Source: Lates calcarifer
Lineage: Eukaryota > Chordata > Actinopteri > Centropomidae
Assembly: GCF_001640805.2 (NCBI RefSeq)
Contig: NC_066848.1
Location: forward strand, 24,577,512 to 24,641,511
Reading direction: 5' to 3'
DNA length: 64,000 bases
The notes under the pieces were generated by a model. The model saw only the letters and a list, made by a program, of their open reading frames with translations. It was not told the DNA's origin and did not search any database. The translations under genes and the position numbers were made by a program. The stretch's first letter is position 1, and the number at the start of each line of letters is the position of its first letter. Shown here in pieces: positions 38,243 through 51,500 of this stretch.

Positions 38243-39379
38243 AGCTGAAACCAGAGGATGTTCAGCTTTTTCTTTGAATTTGACTTATCAGCGATCAAAA
38301 TAGTAGTTGCGGACTAATTTTCATCAAGTGATGATCATTTGATTGATTGGTTTCACACATAGATCTCAGCATACACGCAAGTCATTTCCCGCTAAATTCT
38401 AAAAGTCTAATTGCACAAAGTAATTGATTGTTCTACAAGGAAAGCTGTAGTTATTACGCTTTATGGTTGCTACCACTACAGTGCTGTTCAATGTGAAACC
38501 AATTACAGTACATGTAATTAGGCCTTATGCCTATTACAAACATCAGTATTAGGTATAAGCAGCTGGTTTAAATAATAAGAATAAATGTCACCACCAAGGC
38601 TTTCCTTCTCTCCTCTAGGCCCTGTGCCCCTGTTGCCATGCAGGGCACGTCGTCCTCTACTGGCCAGAGCATGAATTAGAGCTGACCCTGCCGCCTGCAG
38701 CCGACCTGGCAGGGAACAAAGAGGCAGCGCTGTGCCAAAGAGGCGTATCACTCTCTCTCTCCTCTAGAGGAGAAGATAAAGGGGAGTGAAGAAGAGGAGG
38801 GAAGGTTTCAGAGGGGGCAGGGTTAAGGGGGCTCTGCCGTACTTGAGCAATGCAGCTGTGCTCGGTGGTCGACTCCCACCCGATCGGCAAACTGTTTCAG
38901 TGTGTGTGGGCGGGGTAGGAGGGGTGAGGAGGAAGGGTGGATGGTGGTTGTTGGCACAGAGGGGTGGGCTGGTAGGACATCTGTCATCGTATCATCAATG
39001 CTGTCACATCATAGAACAAATGGGCTGTGGGATTTTTACCGCCCAAAAACAAGGGATGGCAAAAGGTGTCAGTTGGCATGTTATCTATTACTGCTCTTTG
39101 TGCCTCTCTCAATAAGCACTGGCCACTGTGCTTCACCTCATCAAAGGGTGAGGAAAATGGATGAAAAACGGCTACTAAGTGAGAGAGCAAACACAAATCT
39201 GACGAATCAAAACAAAAAATCAAAATAAACTCAGCATCATGAGGCTGTTCTGCACGTGAACGTCCTTGGCTGAGGCCCAAAGTCACATTTAGGGGTCTGG
39301 AACCACCGCTTCTGAGCCAGGACGAAGAGTGAGAGAAGGGAGAGTGGCATATTTAATTTCCCCATCTCTACCCCACCAT

Positions 39380-39600
39380 CACGCCACCACCCCTTTTGTT
39401 TTTTGAAGCAGGCTGCCGCACCACGGCAAGGTCTTCCATAATGACACCTTGACTGTGAAGAACTTCATCCACTCCACCGCACTATCTGGTGCCTGTGTGA
39501 CAAGATGGCTGGCTTTGTTGCCAGGAGAATGGAAGACGGCTTTGAACTGCAGACTGACAGCGTGGGGGAAGCCGTTCCAGGCGTAAATGCAAATTATTGT
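39380..39600. promoter_or_regulatory. Candidate conserved non-coding element
   Basis: Unique, GC-moderate sequence ending in a POU octamer (AAATGCAAATTATTG near 39585-39599). No repeat hallmark or convincing coding frame. Compositional call only. Confidence 0.28.
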
Positions 39601-40124
39601 TACTTACACATTTAACCCAGTACCCACCCCCCCCACCCCCCTACTACCACCACCACCACCCCCACCCCTTCCCTGTTTACTGGTCTGCACTGGGCTCTGG
39701 AAGGAGGAGGTGGTGGTGGGGGGACAATTCTTACATCATGTTGCCCTCTTTTGGTAGGTGTTTGCAACTGCAGCTTACTGTCTTCTCACCTCAAAGGCAA
39801 AAACTGAGTCTGTCTTCCCAACTGCCATGAGGCGATGAGATGTGATAACGCGGACAAGTGATAATCTGGTAAAGGTGAATAAAAAGGCTGATGAATGGAA
39901 CAAGCATCAATATGTCGAAAAATTATTGAAATTGTGCCCTTTACAAGACTGTCTTCATATGAGTTTGATGTTAAAGAATTCAGCTTATATCAGGACAAGG
40001 TGGGTCAAATCTCTATCTCTGTCATGATGGCATAATGCATGAATACTGTGCCCCCATTTACCCATCTTCTTCCTTTCTAACACATCTCATCATTATTTTT
40101 CCTCAAATGCTTTTCTTTCTTTTC

Positions 40125-40480
40125 CTTTGTTCAAGCAGGTAAAAGTCTCACTGAGATAAAAAGAAATCTTTTACCATAAAATCATAATAGAAAGGCAGCA
40201 TAAGAACACTGTTACAACAACAAATACAATATAAGCAAGCACAGACAACTGCCACATGCTCTGAAAAATATAAAAGATGTCTAGTGAAGATCAATAGACA
40301 GGTATGTGAGGGTCCAAAACTGATCAAAAATCATGTCCAAAAATGTTGAATCAAAAGCAAAAGAGTGTTTTTTGAAGATACTTTGAAAGTGACATAAATT
40401 CATCAAAAATAATCACCCCTGCCAATTTCATCATTCTGTACATTGCTCCAGGTAGAGAGAGTTGCATATCTCAAAGCTGT
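40125..40480. repeat. Possible dispersed repeat
   Basis: CAAGCAGGTAAAAGTCTCAC, TGAGATAAAAAGAAATCTTTT and GAACACTGTTACAACAACAA resemble a repeat seen in many fish genomes, related in its opening to the copy at 37960. Recognised from memory only. Confidence 0.4.
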
Positions 40481-41984
40481 TTTTTTGTTTTTTAACCTAT
40501 CATCTTATTTTCATCCTAATTCATCTGTGCCCATGTTAACAGGTTAGAGCAGCTGCACAGCCCATGTGAGAAGCTCAGTTCAGCCACAGCTGCAGTGGCA
40601 CGTCATCTCGAGATTCAATGTGTTGACAATTTTTGTGTGTGTGTGTGTGACGCTCGCAGTTCTCAGCAAAAATAGACACTGAAAATTATCTGTTAATAGA
40701 TTCAGTATCTTTATCTGTAGATGATATGACATGAAAAAAATATGAAATACACACATGCACATATATATATATTTTCTAACTCTACATTTCCTCTATCCGT
40801 TTCAAAATCTGTCTAAACTAAATACAAATGAAATTTATGATGTAATGAAATGAAACATTGTATTATTGATGGCTATTATCAAAGACAAACTCAATGTGGA
40901 AAGACAAGGCTAGCTGTGGCAGCGCTGTCAGTGTGGTGCTGGAGGTAGGCGGTGTGTTTTATTGTTATGCTATCTAGCAGTTGTGTGAGACAGCATCATT
41001 TCAGCAAATGCCCCCCAATGACATGTTTACATCCAGGTGGCAAAGCCCTCTAGTGGCCAGTAATCATGATGGGAGCAAAGGAGTAAGTCAGATTATATTG
41101 TTATTCAGTGACAGAGTGCACGTGACGAAGAAGTCCAGGTGGATGGATGGGTCCACAAAAAATTGGGACTTTAAAACCGGAGACTGATATTCATCTCCCA
41201 TTTCAAAACAACAGTCAACACTGTTGTTTTTTTAAAAACATGGCCATTCCACAACTTGTGGGTTGTAGCAGAGGGTAGGGACAACTTGTATGGTTGTTGA
41301 GGTTGGAGTATTTGTTGTTGTAAAAACACAAGCCATACTGCTTTAGATTTCTACACATATATAAACATTAATCAGTTGGTACATTTCTGCACATGCAGTG
41401 ATGGCCTCTCAGCAATGGCATATAAATGCAAAAAAAACATAACCACCACCGTAATATAAAACATCTTCAGATTCTGGGCAGGTTTGTTAATTCAGATCAT
41501 AGTGATTTAACTGCTTTAAAAAAAAAAAAAAGTCAAATGAAAAGATCGTCCAGAATTTATTATAATGTCTTATTTTTGAGTATTTGCGTATTTTACTGTT
41601 GAATAATAATCTAAACGATTAAATCCAATCGTCACCTGGACAAACTAGCGTCAGAGGGTTTAAGTTATGAGAAACAGGTGAAAACAGATCAGATGATGTA
41701 GTTTAATCAGTGAAATGACACTGAATGTGGATTGAGACGTGTTTTCTGCTGTTGATCTTATATTGCCACTGCACGCACAGAGCTGAGCGCACTGGCAGTG
41801 CCTGTCGTCAGGCAAAGCTCCAAGCCATTTCCCCTAGATGCATCTCGACTGAATCAATAGAGCTCTCACAGCATATCATTAGACATAAGTATTATAATTA
41901 CTTGTGTTATTAATTTTGCCTTAATACCAGGGATAATATGATATGTAATTCAACCCTTTTGAGTGGAAGGAAAATTAGATAATC

Positions 41985-42425
41985 ACAAATGCATCTCTTA
42001 TGAAAATCAATATTGAAATGGATATTCCAATAATGCCAAACCACTGCCCCTCTGTTTTTTTTTTTTTCTCATGCATATCAACCAATCATTTTCTGCATTC
42101 ATCTGGAAAAAAATATATAAATATGTCCGGCATATTTCACACGGGCGCCCCCGTACAAGGCAAAACAATATGGATTTGTGTTGCCTTGCAAACAATTTTA
42201 ATAAAAAGCTATTGATTGGGGATCGAGCGGGTAGCCTGTGGGCGCAGAGCACCAGACCCCAGTGGGTCCAGATCATTACTGTCCTCAACTGCTGGCTTCA
42301 CTGGTGCAAATTTGTTCAATAAGGGTCTGGCACTCATGCTTCAGGCTTTGATTTTGATACAAGCACGTCAAGCTGTTTCTGGCTGTTTCACTGGCCACAA
42401 ACCTAAGACACATTCGGCTAAAACA
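41985..42425. promoter_or_regulatory. Candidate conserved non-coding element
   Basis: Around 440 bp of complex unique sequence with TTTTAATAAAAAGCTATTGATTG near 42195, CAAACAATTTTAATAAA and several ATTGA words. Short open frames on both strands have no family signature. Compositional call only. Confidence 0.33.
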
Positions 42426-42666
42426 TGAAGGAAGCATATGTTTTTCTTCTTTATGCATATTACAATGAATTCCAATTAAAAAACAGCGCTGATGCATATG
42501 ATTTCAGAAAGTGCTGAAATAATTAATACATTTCAAAACACATTACTTCTTCACAGCCCAAGCACTCAGGGTAAACATCAACTGGAAACTAACCAGGTCT
42601 AGTCAGAGGAATGTGCATAGCAATAAGAGATAGAGCCACCACCCACAGCAATCCATGGCTGCTTTC

Positions 42667-42669
42667 ACA

Positions 42670-42714
<45 letters not shown>
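42667..42714. repeat. (CA)n microsatellite
   Basis: About 22 CA units, one interruption near the left end. Confidence 0.95.
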
Positions 42715-42716
<2 letters not shown>

Positions 42717-43069
42717 TATGGCTTGTCATCAACAGACATCCTCCTGACAGAGGGAAAAAAGTGCAAAAACACACTCTCACATCCTCTGTCAAACCTCACT
42801 GAAATTTGTGCAGCCACAATATCTACATCCAGGCAGAAACACACTTGCATATACTTTATTGAACAGATATCAAAACCTTGGCACAGCAATACAGTTTTAA
42901 TTACCAGGTACTTTCCTTGTGCTTATGATTTCAATTTCTCTTTGCAAAGCTGGTAATGATATTCAAAATGCCTGCTGGCAACTCTGACTTCTTATCCTCC
43001 CCTGTCTTTCCTCCCCACTATAATGTGAATACCTGAGTTTATAGGCTTATTTGTCCTCCAGTCACTTTG

Positions 43070-43480
43070 TAAAATCTTTATTCTGCCAAACATATCTTTT
43101 TAAATGTGAGCCTCGCTGGAAGGAATGGCAATAAAGATTTTGGGGAGGGGCGAGGAAGATCAATGCAGAATGTATTAGCCTGCACTACTGAGACCGACTT
43201 CAATAATAAAAGAATTGATCCTTTAAAGTGAAGCTTATTCTGGGCATGGAAAAGGAGGATGGTCCATTCCAATACTGCCCAGGCCAGATGGAGAATCATA
43301 GCAGGTTATTTTACCCCCTCCAAAGTTCACATTGTATTTCAAACCCGTATTAGATTCAATCACACAATTACTGAGGGATTCTTGTTGAAATGCATGCATT
43401 ATGGAGGAGCGTGTCCAATAATGCAGCATATGGCATAACATATTCAATTGCCACTGCTTAAGCTTTTTCAAGTGCTAAGG
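43070..43480. promoter_or_regulatory. Candidate conserved non-coding element
   Basis: About 400 bp of complex unique sequence with CACACAATTACTGAGGG near 43360, GAAATGCATGCATTATGG near 43387, and CCAATAATGCAG near 43414. No repeat hallmark. Together with the 42.0-42.4 kb block it is the longest CNE-like stretch upstream of fancl. Confidence 0.33.
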
Positions 43481-44598
43481 GTGGTGAGAAAAAGAGAAAA
43501 GAAAGATGTGAAAAGAAGAGAATAAAGTTAAATGAGATACTAGATTTTTGGATAATAAAGGGGGATTACTGGAGGACATATAAATTTACTATTATTTATT
43601 GTATTAAGGCAATTCTCAGAATTAATGTGCACCTCCAAAGATTTTTTTGGCTGTCGTTTAATTTTCTTTTAAATTAATTGTTTCTGAAACAGGAACTGCT
43701 AATTTTTTTTCCCAATTTTCATTAGTCAGTGGACACATCAGAGCCCAGCACTGTCTCTGTACACAGCCGTCGGTGGTAAAACGCCAGCAGTAATCAAGCA
43801 TTAGGGTTGGAGATATAACAAGCACACTTCACAGTATGCCCAACAAGCACACTTCACACACTAATCAGCTCAAGTTCACATATATTGCATCCACATCGTT
43901 GTGTTTGATTTGTGTCTTGTGGATATGAGCCCTGGCTTAGATTATAAAATAATCTAGACTGTATCAATAGATAAGGTTATCAGTGATTCAGCCAAAGGGG
44001 TGAGTGTACTGAGATATAGTGAGGAGGGATGATTCTTATGGTGTTTACGAAATAAAGTGCTGAATGCAAAGTGGAAACAGAAGTAACACACAGAGGAAGA
44101 ACACACACCATGCTTTTTCGCAGTTATTTTACTGAGCTTCCTATAGGTGTGTGAAGATTTTTCCCACTGTCGCCATTTCATAAATAAAGTGTTGAGAGTT
44201 ATTTGAATAGCATTTTGATTTTGGTTTTGTGTTTATGTCACAGACATGACTTTGTGTTCTTTTTGCATCCAAACACAGACAAATGGTTTCAATTTAACAC
44301 GTTACGTTGCATTAAATATCAGTTATTCACAGCTGACATCCACACGCACACACACAATGACCCCCAGTTCCACCTAGTGTCTCCCCCACAGGGTAGCAGG
44401 ACAGACACCTATTAACATCAACTTATGTGAGACAGTGTGGATACAAGCATATCAGTGAGGTCTGCAGTCCACAGCTAAGACTTCACACAGCATGCTCCCA
44501 CTCATCTGGAGACACACAAAGACAAACATACTTAAAAAATACACTCGGAAACAAAAGTGATAGTTGGTAGCGGCTCAACTCCATTTGTGTATCAGTCA

Positions 44599-44660
44599 TG
44601 ATATATATATGTATATATATGTGTGTATGTATGTATATATGTATGCGTGTGTGTGTGTAT

Positions 44661-44693
<33 letters not shown>

Positions 44694-44720
44694 AAATATA
44701 TATATATATATATATATATA
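44599..44720. repeat. (TA)n/(TG)n interrupted array
   Basis: About 120 bp of ATATGT, TGTG and TATATA units, highly AT-rich and likely to be unstable. Confidence 0.9.
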
Positions 44721-45109
44721 CGGTTGAAGTATATCTCCCCTTCAAAGTATATTAAATGAATTCATAAATGCATGAAATAGTTAGAAAATGCATGAATTTA
44801 TCATCTAGATAGACTTTAAAAAGGAGCTAAATAGAAGCAAAAACTTTTAATATCTACAGTAAAGGCTACAAAAAGAAAAAGAATGTGATTTTTGCTGTGT
44901 GAATATATCTGTTAATCCTTTATTTTGTTCCCATAAAAGATAAAATAGAAGATGCTTTTGTCTATTAAAAACACCAGTGTCTGACTCATGGGAATTCATT
45001 TCTTGAGATAGAAATTAAATGAAAAGCTGCAATCCCTCCTGCTGTGGTAAGAAGTCATGCAAAATATTATTTGGATTAAAGATATGAAAGGAAAAAAAGA
45101 CTGAGTACG

Positions 45110-45260
45110 TATTCAAAATGGTGCTCGAAAAGGACAAAACACATGATAATCTACAGCCTGGCATGCACAAACAACCGAATGTTTCCAACACATTTTGCTG
45201 TCAAGCCATTCAATCAATCCCCAGTCCAGGCAATAATATATCACATTATCATTCAGATAC
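45110..45260. promoter_or_regulatory. Candidate conserved non-coding element
   Basis: Unique sequence with CATTCAATCAATCCCC near 45207 and AGGCAATAATATATCACAT near 45228, adjacent to the GA arrays. No repeat hallmark. Compositional call only. Confidence 0.25.
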
Positions 45261-45354
45261 ATGCAAAACGCCACGTAAAAAAAAAAGAGGAAAGAATGAG
45301 AGAGAGATAAAAAGGCACATCGGACGAGGTACCCCTGCTCATGTCTTGCTTCAA

Positions 45355-45377
45355 AGAGAGAGAAAGAGAGAGAGAAA

Positions 45378-45414
<37 letters not shown>

Positions 45415-45592
45415 GCAGGGTGCAGGACCCACACGGTGTAGTTCCAGCCAATTGCATTCCAGAGAAGTGACCATGGCCAGTGATAAACAAAGCACCATAG
45501 ATCATTCCTCTCTCAAACGGAGCCCAGCGCTGGAGGCAGCGGAAGGGAGAATGGTCAGACAGAGAGCGAGAGAGAGAGAGAGAGAGAGAGAG
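45355..45592. repeat. Two (GA)n arrays flanking a unique 145-bp core
   Basis: Purine arrays at 45355-45413 and 45561-45592 surround unique sequence containing TGATAAACAAAGCACC. GA arrays can bind GAGA-type factors, but here they may be plain microsatellites. They account for the 207-codon open frame on the - strand. Confidence 0.85.
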
Positions 45593-48169
45593 GGGGAAAG
45601 AGGAGAAAGAGAAGCAGACAGAGACAGAAGACAACAGAGAGCTCACCGCCTGTATGCATCTGCCCCTCTTGCTCTCCTCTGATGCTACATTTTGATGCCC
45701 TTTTTGCAACTGGAATGCCATTAAAGCTAGTCGCACTGCACGCCTGCAGATTTACTCTCTGTGACAAGAACGAGAGAGCAAGCCAAACAGAAAGACATAG
45801 AGAGAAAGAGGGACGGAGGAGTGCCGCAGCTGCTTGTTTCTTTCACTGCCACTGTGCCAATGCATTGTATTCAAAAAAACAACAAAAAAAATCCTTAAAT
45901 TGTTCCCGTTTTCCTAAGAGAACAAAAAAGGGCATTCAACACTTACCCACTCCCAGACACAAGAGTCATATTCAGTGCTCATTTGAGCCCAGGGTGCATC
46001 ACAAAAGAAACTCAGATATTCCTCCAAAACAGATGTGCAAAGAGGAGCAGTGAGGTTCTCCCTCTTTTGTTTGTGAGTCTGTCTGGCTAGGTTTCTGTAT
46101 TTGCATCAGCTGGCTTTTTACAGCTTTGAAGCAGGTGGATGACAAAAACATCAATCTCTCCAGGCACACTGTGTGGCATGCATGCTTTGACACACTCCCC
46201 TCACCAGCTCTATACAGTATAATCACACATTCCTATTCTCTCTCTCTCACGGCTCCACAAAATGAATTTGGGCTCAAAAAGGAAACTGAAAGACAAGTGT
46301 GCATTGTTGGAGTGTTCTTTTGTAGTAATCATGTTTTGATTGGATAAGAACAGGAATTTTCTGCATCTCCATCTCCATCATGTGCCATATGTTGAGGCAA
46401 TTTAATGTACACTGGTTAAGGGAGGGCATCGGCTGCTAGATTTAAGTTAGCAACAGACATGAATAAACATGAGCCAGAAGCATATGATGTCCATTAGATT
46501 TTTTTTCCTGTTTAAACCACCTTATAGTGTTAATTTTGTTGTGTCTTCAAAGGTTTGGTCTGTAGCCCAAACAAGAATATACTTATACTAAGTAGCTTGG
46601 CTATAGTCATGCAGCCTGAAAGTGTGGGCAGTTTCAAGATCAAGTCCAAACTGGGGTCAAGTTCAAATCAAGACAGAGTGGAGCATTTAGCAGCTAAAAG
46701 GGTTGGTGGAGACCAAAAAAGAGATAAAAGGAAAATAAATACTGAACTTAGTGGTTAAGTGGCCCAAGTGGTTGAAAATATGTTCCCAATGAAAGATAAT
46801 GTTGCTGACAACAATAGCTGTGACAATAGGCAACTGTTTGCAAAGATCATAGCCATATTTGCCATGTCCATTTCATTTATTATTTATCATATTTAGGTGA
46901 TAATATGTCAGTGTTGCATTTTCAGCTCGCTCCACGGCTCTCAAGCGACCAAAGAATCATTTAATGCAGCTTTAAGGTTTACACATGTGGTGTCATGCAA
47001 ATAAATGATGCAAAAGTTTGGAAAGACCTTAAGGTGCTTTCAGACTGTGAGTGATGGCTGCTGCAGATATGAGTCTATCACCTGTGAATGAAATTATTAA
47101 TCAACAAAAAACTTTGAAATATATGTGTCCATCTGTGCAAATAAACAACATGTATCATATTAACTAAACTTGCTATATCAATCTTTTCATATTGCTAACC
47201 ATTTTCTGTCCTTCAACTCAGCAACTCATAGCATATAGTAAAGTAGGATAAGATATGCAATGGTAGTCTCACTGTCATCCATTTAAAATACAGCCTACAG
47301 ACCTAGCAGGCAGCAAATGCAGCAATAATTACTTAAAATCTAATAGTGCCTTTACACGTAGTTATAGTGAGGCTCAATCATGATATAACTACAATCACTC
47401 AGTACAGTAATTTGGATTTAGAAAAGCTTGAAATGTGATAGGATCAAGAAACAACACAAGTCTAGACCAACAGCAAACACACAGTAAGGTGACAAACTCA
47501 GCAGACAGGTCATTCCATGCAGGCTGAGACACTGTCCTGTCATGTCATGTCTCAAGTCCCTTGCCAACATTATCGCATTATTTTAAAAACAAGAAAGAGA
47601 AAGTGATACAAAAGACAGTGAGACAGAAATTTCATTGGAGACATGTATAAATTCAAGATGACACCTAAAACACATCAACATAATGGAGTGTTGGTAATTT
47701 GCATAAATCTATATCCATTTATTGTGAGAAAAAGGTCTTTCTCCTATTATTATCTCAGTTCTATTGCAGTTTCATAGCTTTAGGCCACAAGTTAGGTCAC
47801 TCTGCTTTTACCTTCTATCACATTTTATGGCTTATTTTAGCAGATTAATTCTGTGATGTGGTTATTCATCTTGCTAGCTTTCAGTCACAGAAATTCTCCT
47901 TTCTAAAACAACAGCAGAAATAACCTGAGCAGGAGACAATGTGAACCTAGTGAAAAAATTAGAGAAAAGAGAAAATGCAGTTCCCAGGAACCGTACATAA
48001 AAAGCTAGCGACAGACAGCTGCTCTAAAATGTTTTTTACAGCTATTTCTGTGGCAACACCTGATGCAACTTTCATATACTTCACGTTAGTAACACAACAC
48101 TTTTCATTAGTTTTCTATCAGAACAAGAAAGTACATTTGGAAATTACAAATAATGACTGAACAGACCTT

Positions 48170-48564
48170 GTAATGTTTACAACAAAACCACACGATACCA
48201 CAGTTATTTCCACACTGACATTTAAACGCCACACCACTTTGGGTCTCCACGGAATTCCGATATTTCCAACAGTTACTGAAGGCAGCTGCGTGACGTCGAC
48301 TTATGTTTCTTGGAGGGATGAACAGTTTTCATTCCCCGCCTTCGCTTTCTTACGTTATCCTAGCTAAGACCAAGTGATGCCTTTGGAGACTGTGTTTTGA
48401 TAGCATTTGTTGAAATATCTACGCTCACTTGTTTGATTCAGGTTACTGAGTTGTTATTGTAAAATCGTAAATTCAACCCTGTCACGTCAGGATTGCTAAC
48501 GTTAGCTAAGGAAGTAATCCCCCTGGTTTGACCTCAGACTGAAAGTTTAACGAAGATAAGTTCG
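48170..48564 (+). promoter_or_regulatory. fancl promoter and 5' UTR region
   Basis: This is the sequence directly upstream of the fancl start codon. It has a CRE/ATF-like TGACGTCG at 48291-48298 and an E2F or GC-box-like word (TTCCCCGCC) at about 48332-48340. No clear TATA box is seen, which fits a housekeeping DNA-repair gene. The start site cannot be fixed from sequence alone; it probably lies between about 48290 and 48550. Upstream ATGs occur (for example near 48304 and 48318), so the leader may have short upstream frames or a 5' UTR intron. Confidence 0.5.
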
Positions 48565-48651
48565 ATGGAGGGTTCATTGGTAAAAGACAACCCGTTACTT
48601 TTACCTCTCAACAATGAGAAAACCGTCTATGACGGATTTGTCACTGTCCAG
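48565..48651 (+). CDS. fancl: fancl exon 1 (coding)
   Basis: Twenty-nine codons from ATG to CAG, followed by donor gtaact. The peptide contains PLLLPLNNEKTVYDGF, the conserved N-terminal start of the ELF domain. The start context is mediocre (T at -3, G at +4), but this ATG opens the frame that matches FANCL and no upstream in-frame alternative with similarity was seen. Intron 1 is phase 0. Confidence 0.93.
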
Positions 48652-51435
48652 GTAACTCAGTTAATGTATGTGGGGTATATTATCTCTCCACACAAGAACG
48701 ACTCTCCAAAAAGTCTTGAAAAATGTACGTTTCAAGACATGGACATATCTCCTTGTGTGGTAGACTAGCTAGCACAATATTTCACGAATGAAACCGCTCG
48801 TAAATCAGGCCTGCACTTTTAAAACTTTATTTGCACCCACCATCACTTTCAGCTTGTCAGTATTGTCAGAGGTTAACTGTAACAGGAAGCGAACAGTAGC
48901 GACCGTATTTCTTATTTTTAAAATTTGGTATGAATTACTACTTCTATGCCGAACCGAACAGCTGAATCCCACTGATTCACACGTAGTCTAAAATTAATTT
49001 CAGACCTGAACATACCTCCTCCAGTATGCAAACAAATTTAATATGGTCTAATTTCTAAATCGAGTTCGGCATGTTCTTCATTGGTAACCTAGTTTTATTA
49101 GTAACTAACTTACTGAATTTATATAGTTAGTTGTTAAATAACAGAATGATTTAGCACATTTGTCATTTAACTTTCACTCATATTGTTTTTCTAGGAACGA
49201 GACTTCAGAATGAGAATACTGCTACCACCAGATCATCAACTCAAACGGGCCAAGTACAAATTATCATCTCACCCTCTCTTTACAGGAGAGCTATCCCAGA
49301 TGCATTGTTGATGTCCCAAATTATGCTAATATTTCCAGAAAGTATAATAGCAGTATTAGTGTAATGAATATACAACCACATAAACAGCCACCACAACCAG
49401 TGTGTCTTAACTATTAAGTCCCTGCATAGCCACAGAATGTGTTTTATTTCCTGTCATAGAGTTGCTGTAATTGTTCCTAACTTTGTATTGTAGGCTTCAC
49501 TGCAGTTGGCAGTTAAAACACCTGTTGCATGGATATGAGCACATAGTGAAGCAGGTAAACTCTCCACCATACACCCAGCACCAAATCCTCTGTTGTGATT
49601 ACTGCTTGTTGCATCACAGTCCTTTTTGTTGTGTTGTGTCAGCCACCTCTGATTGAGATCATGTTGACTGTTCTGTGTTTTATTTATTTATTTTTTTTGT
49701 CATGTCATTTTGGGTCTTTTGTGTTCACCGTATCATGCCTGGCGTCGAACCTGTACTCTGTCACCCATTAGGCTTGCAGAGAAAAATATTTTTCACTGTT
49801 TAATTAACATCGCCAGGAAAATGTCCCTATTTGTTATGTGGCCCCTTAGGGTTATTTGGATGAGATTGATATTTCACCCCGGGCTGCAAAGTTCATTATT
49901 TTCACAGCCTTTAAGCTATCATTAATTATTAAAGCTGGTGGCAGCCCCCATTAATCACAAACAGTGTGTTTGATTTGAATGGCTGGCTAGAGGAAAAAAG
50001 TAGACACTGTCACTTCATTATCCTCCCATTCAAAGATGTCTTTTTTCTTTGACTTCTCACAGAGGCTGCGGCAGTCTGCCGATCTTGTCAGTTTCATGCT
50101 GGAGCTGAAGACCGTCTTGGTAAGGAGGAGAATGACACAGTGGTTAACACGTTCACTTTGACATTGTTGCCTTGAGACTAGGAAGCACATGGGAACGTTA
50201 AGACACTATCAGTGGCCTTGATTGTGAGGCACACATGAAAATATACATTTTGTTATCTTAATGAAAAGCGCGGCCTATGTGCTTGCCACAAAACAAAGGC
50301 ATAATTCTTACTGGCCCTGATTCAGTTTTGCTGTATTTATCTTGTTTTCTTTCAGCAGAAAGATAATGGTGCGGACTGGTTAAAGTGGTGTAACGGTGTG
50401 CATAGTAATCTGGGCTTACAATTAGAAATGCTCTCTTTGTCGTTGTAGGAAGTGGGTCTGAAGAGCCGTCCTGAGTGCAGCTCCATCCCACCTCCACAGT
50501 ATTACTCGCAGCTCATCTCTGAGATGGAGACTCTCGGGTGGGACAAGTAAGTGGACCTCTAGGAGCATGAATGCTGGCTCTGGAGCCAGGTTTTAAATGA
50601 GTGGTGGCTACTAACTTTGTCAAATGTTGAGAAAGTTGGCTGTGACCATCCTGTTTGCCTGGTCTATGCAGTACAGTCACTTTGACAGGTAGCTCACCTG
50701 CGTTGTCTGTGGCTTGGGTTGTGCTGATTCTGATCAATGATCGTATCGACCAACAATGATGATGATATGATTGCCAGTTTCTAATGCCGCTGTTGATTTT
50801 AAAATGATTATTCGTTATTTATTTTTTCCACCAGTGCTGCAAAATGCATTTAGGAAAAATCTTAATCAGTATGCTGTAGTAACCCACTAGTGATTTCCTG
50901 AATATTTGTTCTATGATTTGCACTAAATTAGTATGTTTATTATGTTTAATTTGCTGCTTATTTTCTCGGTAAGCTATGAATCATCAGACTCAGACTGCAG
51001 ACAGCACAGGATTGTCTGCAAAAAAGTTGAACCAAGCTCAAATAGGTGCACTGCTGGATTACTTTGTAATGTGAACGCAGTAGATTGAGGGAACATAAAA
51101 TAGTTGCTGCTGTGGTAACTTTGCAGAGTTGTAAAATCCTGTCTTGGAGAATAACAAACTGCAATGAAGTGCAATGGTGTGTGATAAACCATCAAAAGCA
51201 TTAATCTGCGACTCCAACTGGATTTCCCAGATCTTATTTAATTACCTCACCAGTGCCGTCAACAACCCCCCTCCACTGGGCTGTTTTCAGTCTGAATTCC
51301 TGCTAATTGTTTCAGAACTGCTTCCCATCTGACAATGGCTTCCTACATTACTTTTTGGCATTACATGTTTATGCTCTGCTTCATGATTTACTTTTGTTTG
51401 TATATATACATATAAACATATGTATGTATGTGTAT

Positions 51436-51500
<65 letters not shown>

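Larger units (their letters stand above)
38243..48169. other. Intergenic with CNE-like blocks and simple arrays, no gene recognised
   Basis: Purine or C-rich tracts at 38780-38960 and 39620-39720. A possible dispersed repeat at 40125-40480. (CA)n at 42667-42714, (TA)n at 44599-44720 and (GA)n at 45355-45413 and 45561-45592. CNE-like stretches at 39380-39600, 41985-42425, 43070-43480 and 45110-45260. No coding exon seen, although FANCL lies immediately to the right. Confidence 0.5.

Noticed and set aside
37817..38248. 143-codon open frame on the + strand
   Set aside because: It crosses a dispersed repeat (37945-38242) and has no family signature of its own.
45113..45736. 207-codon open frame on the - strand
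   Set aside because: It runs through two (GA)n arrays read as CT repeats giving Ser-Leu runs; there is no domain or codon-like composition.
1..48169. BCL11A or other neighbouring-gene exons
   Set aside because: I looked for zinc-finger or other recognisable exon peptides in the desert and found none; the link to BCL11A is only by remembered synteny.
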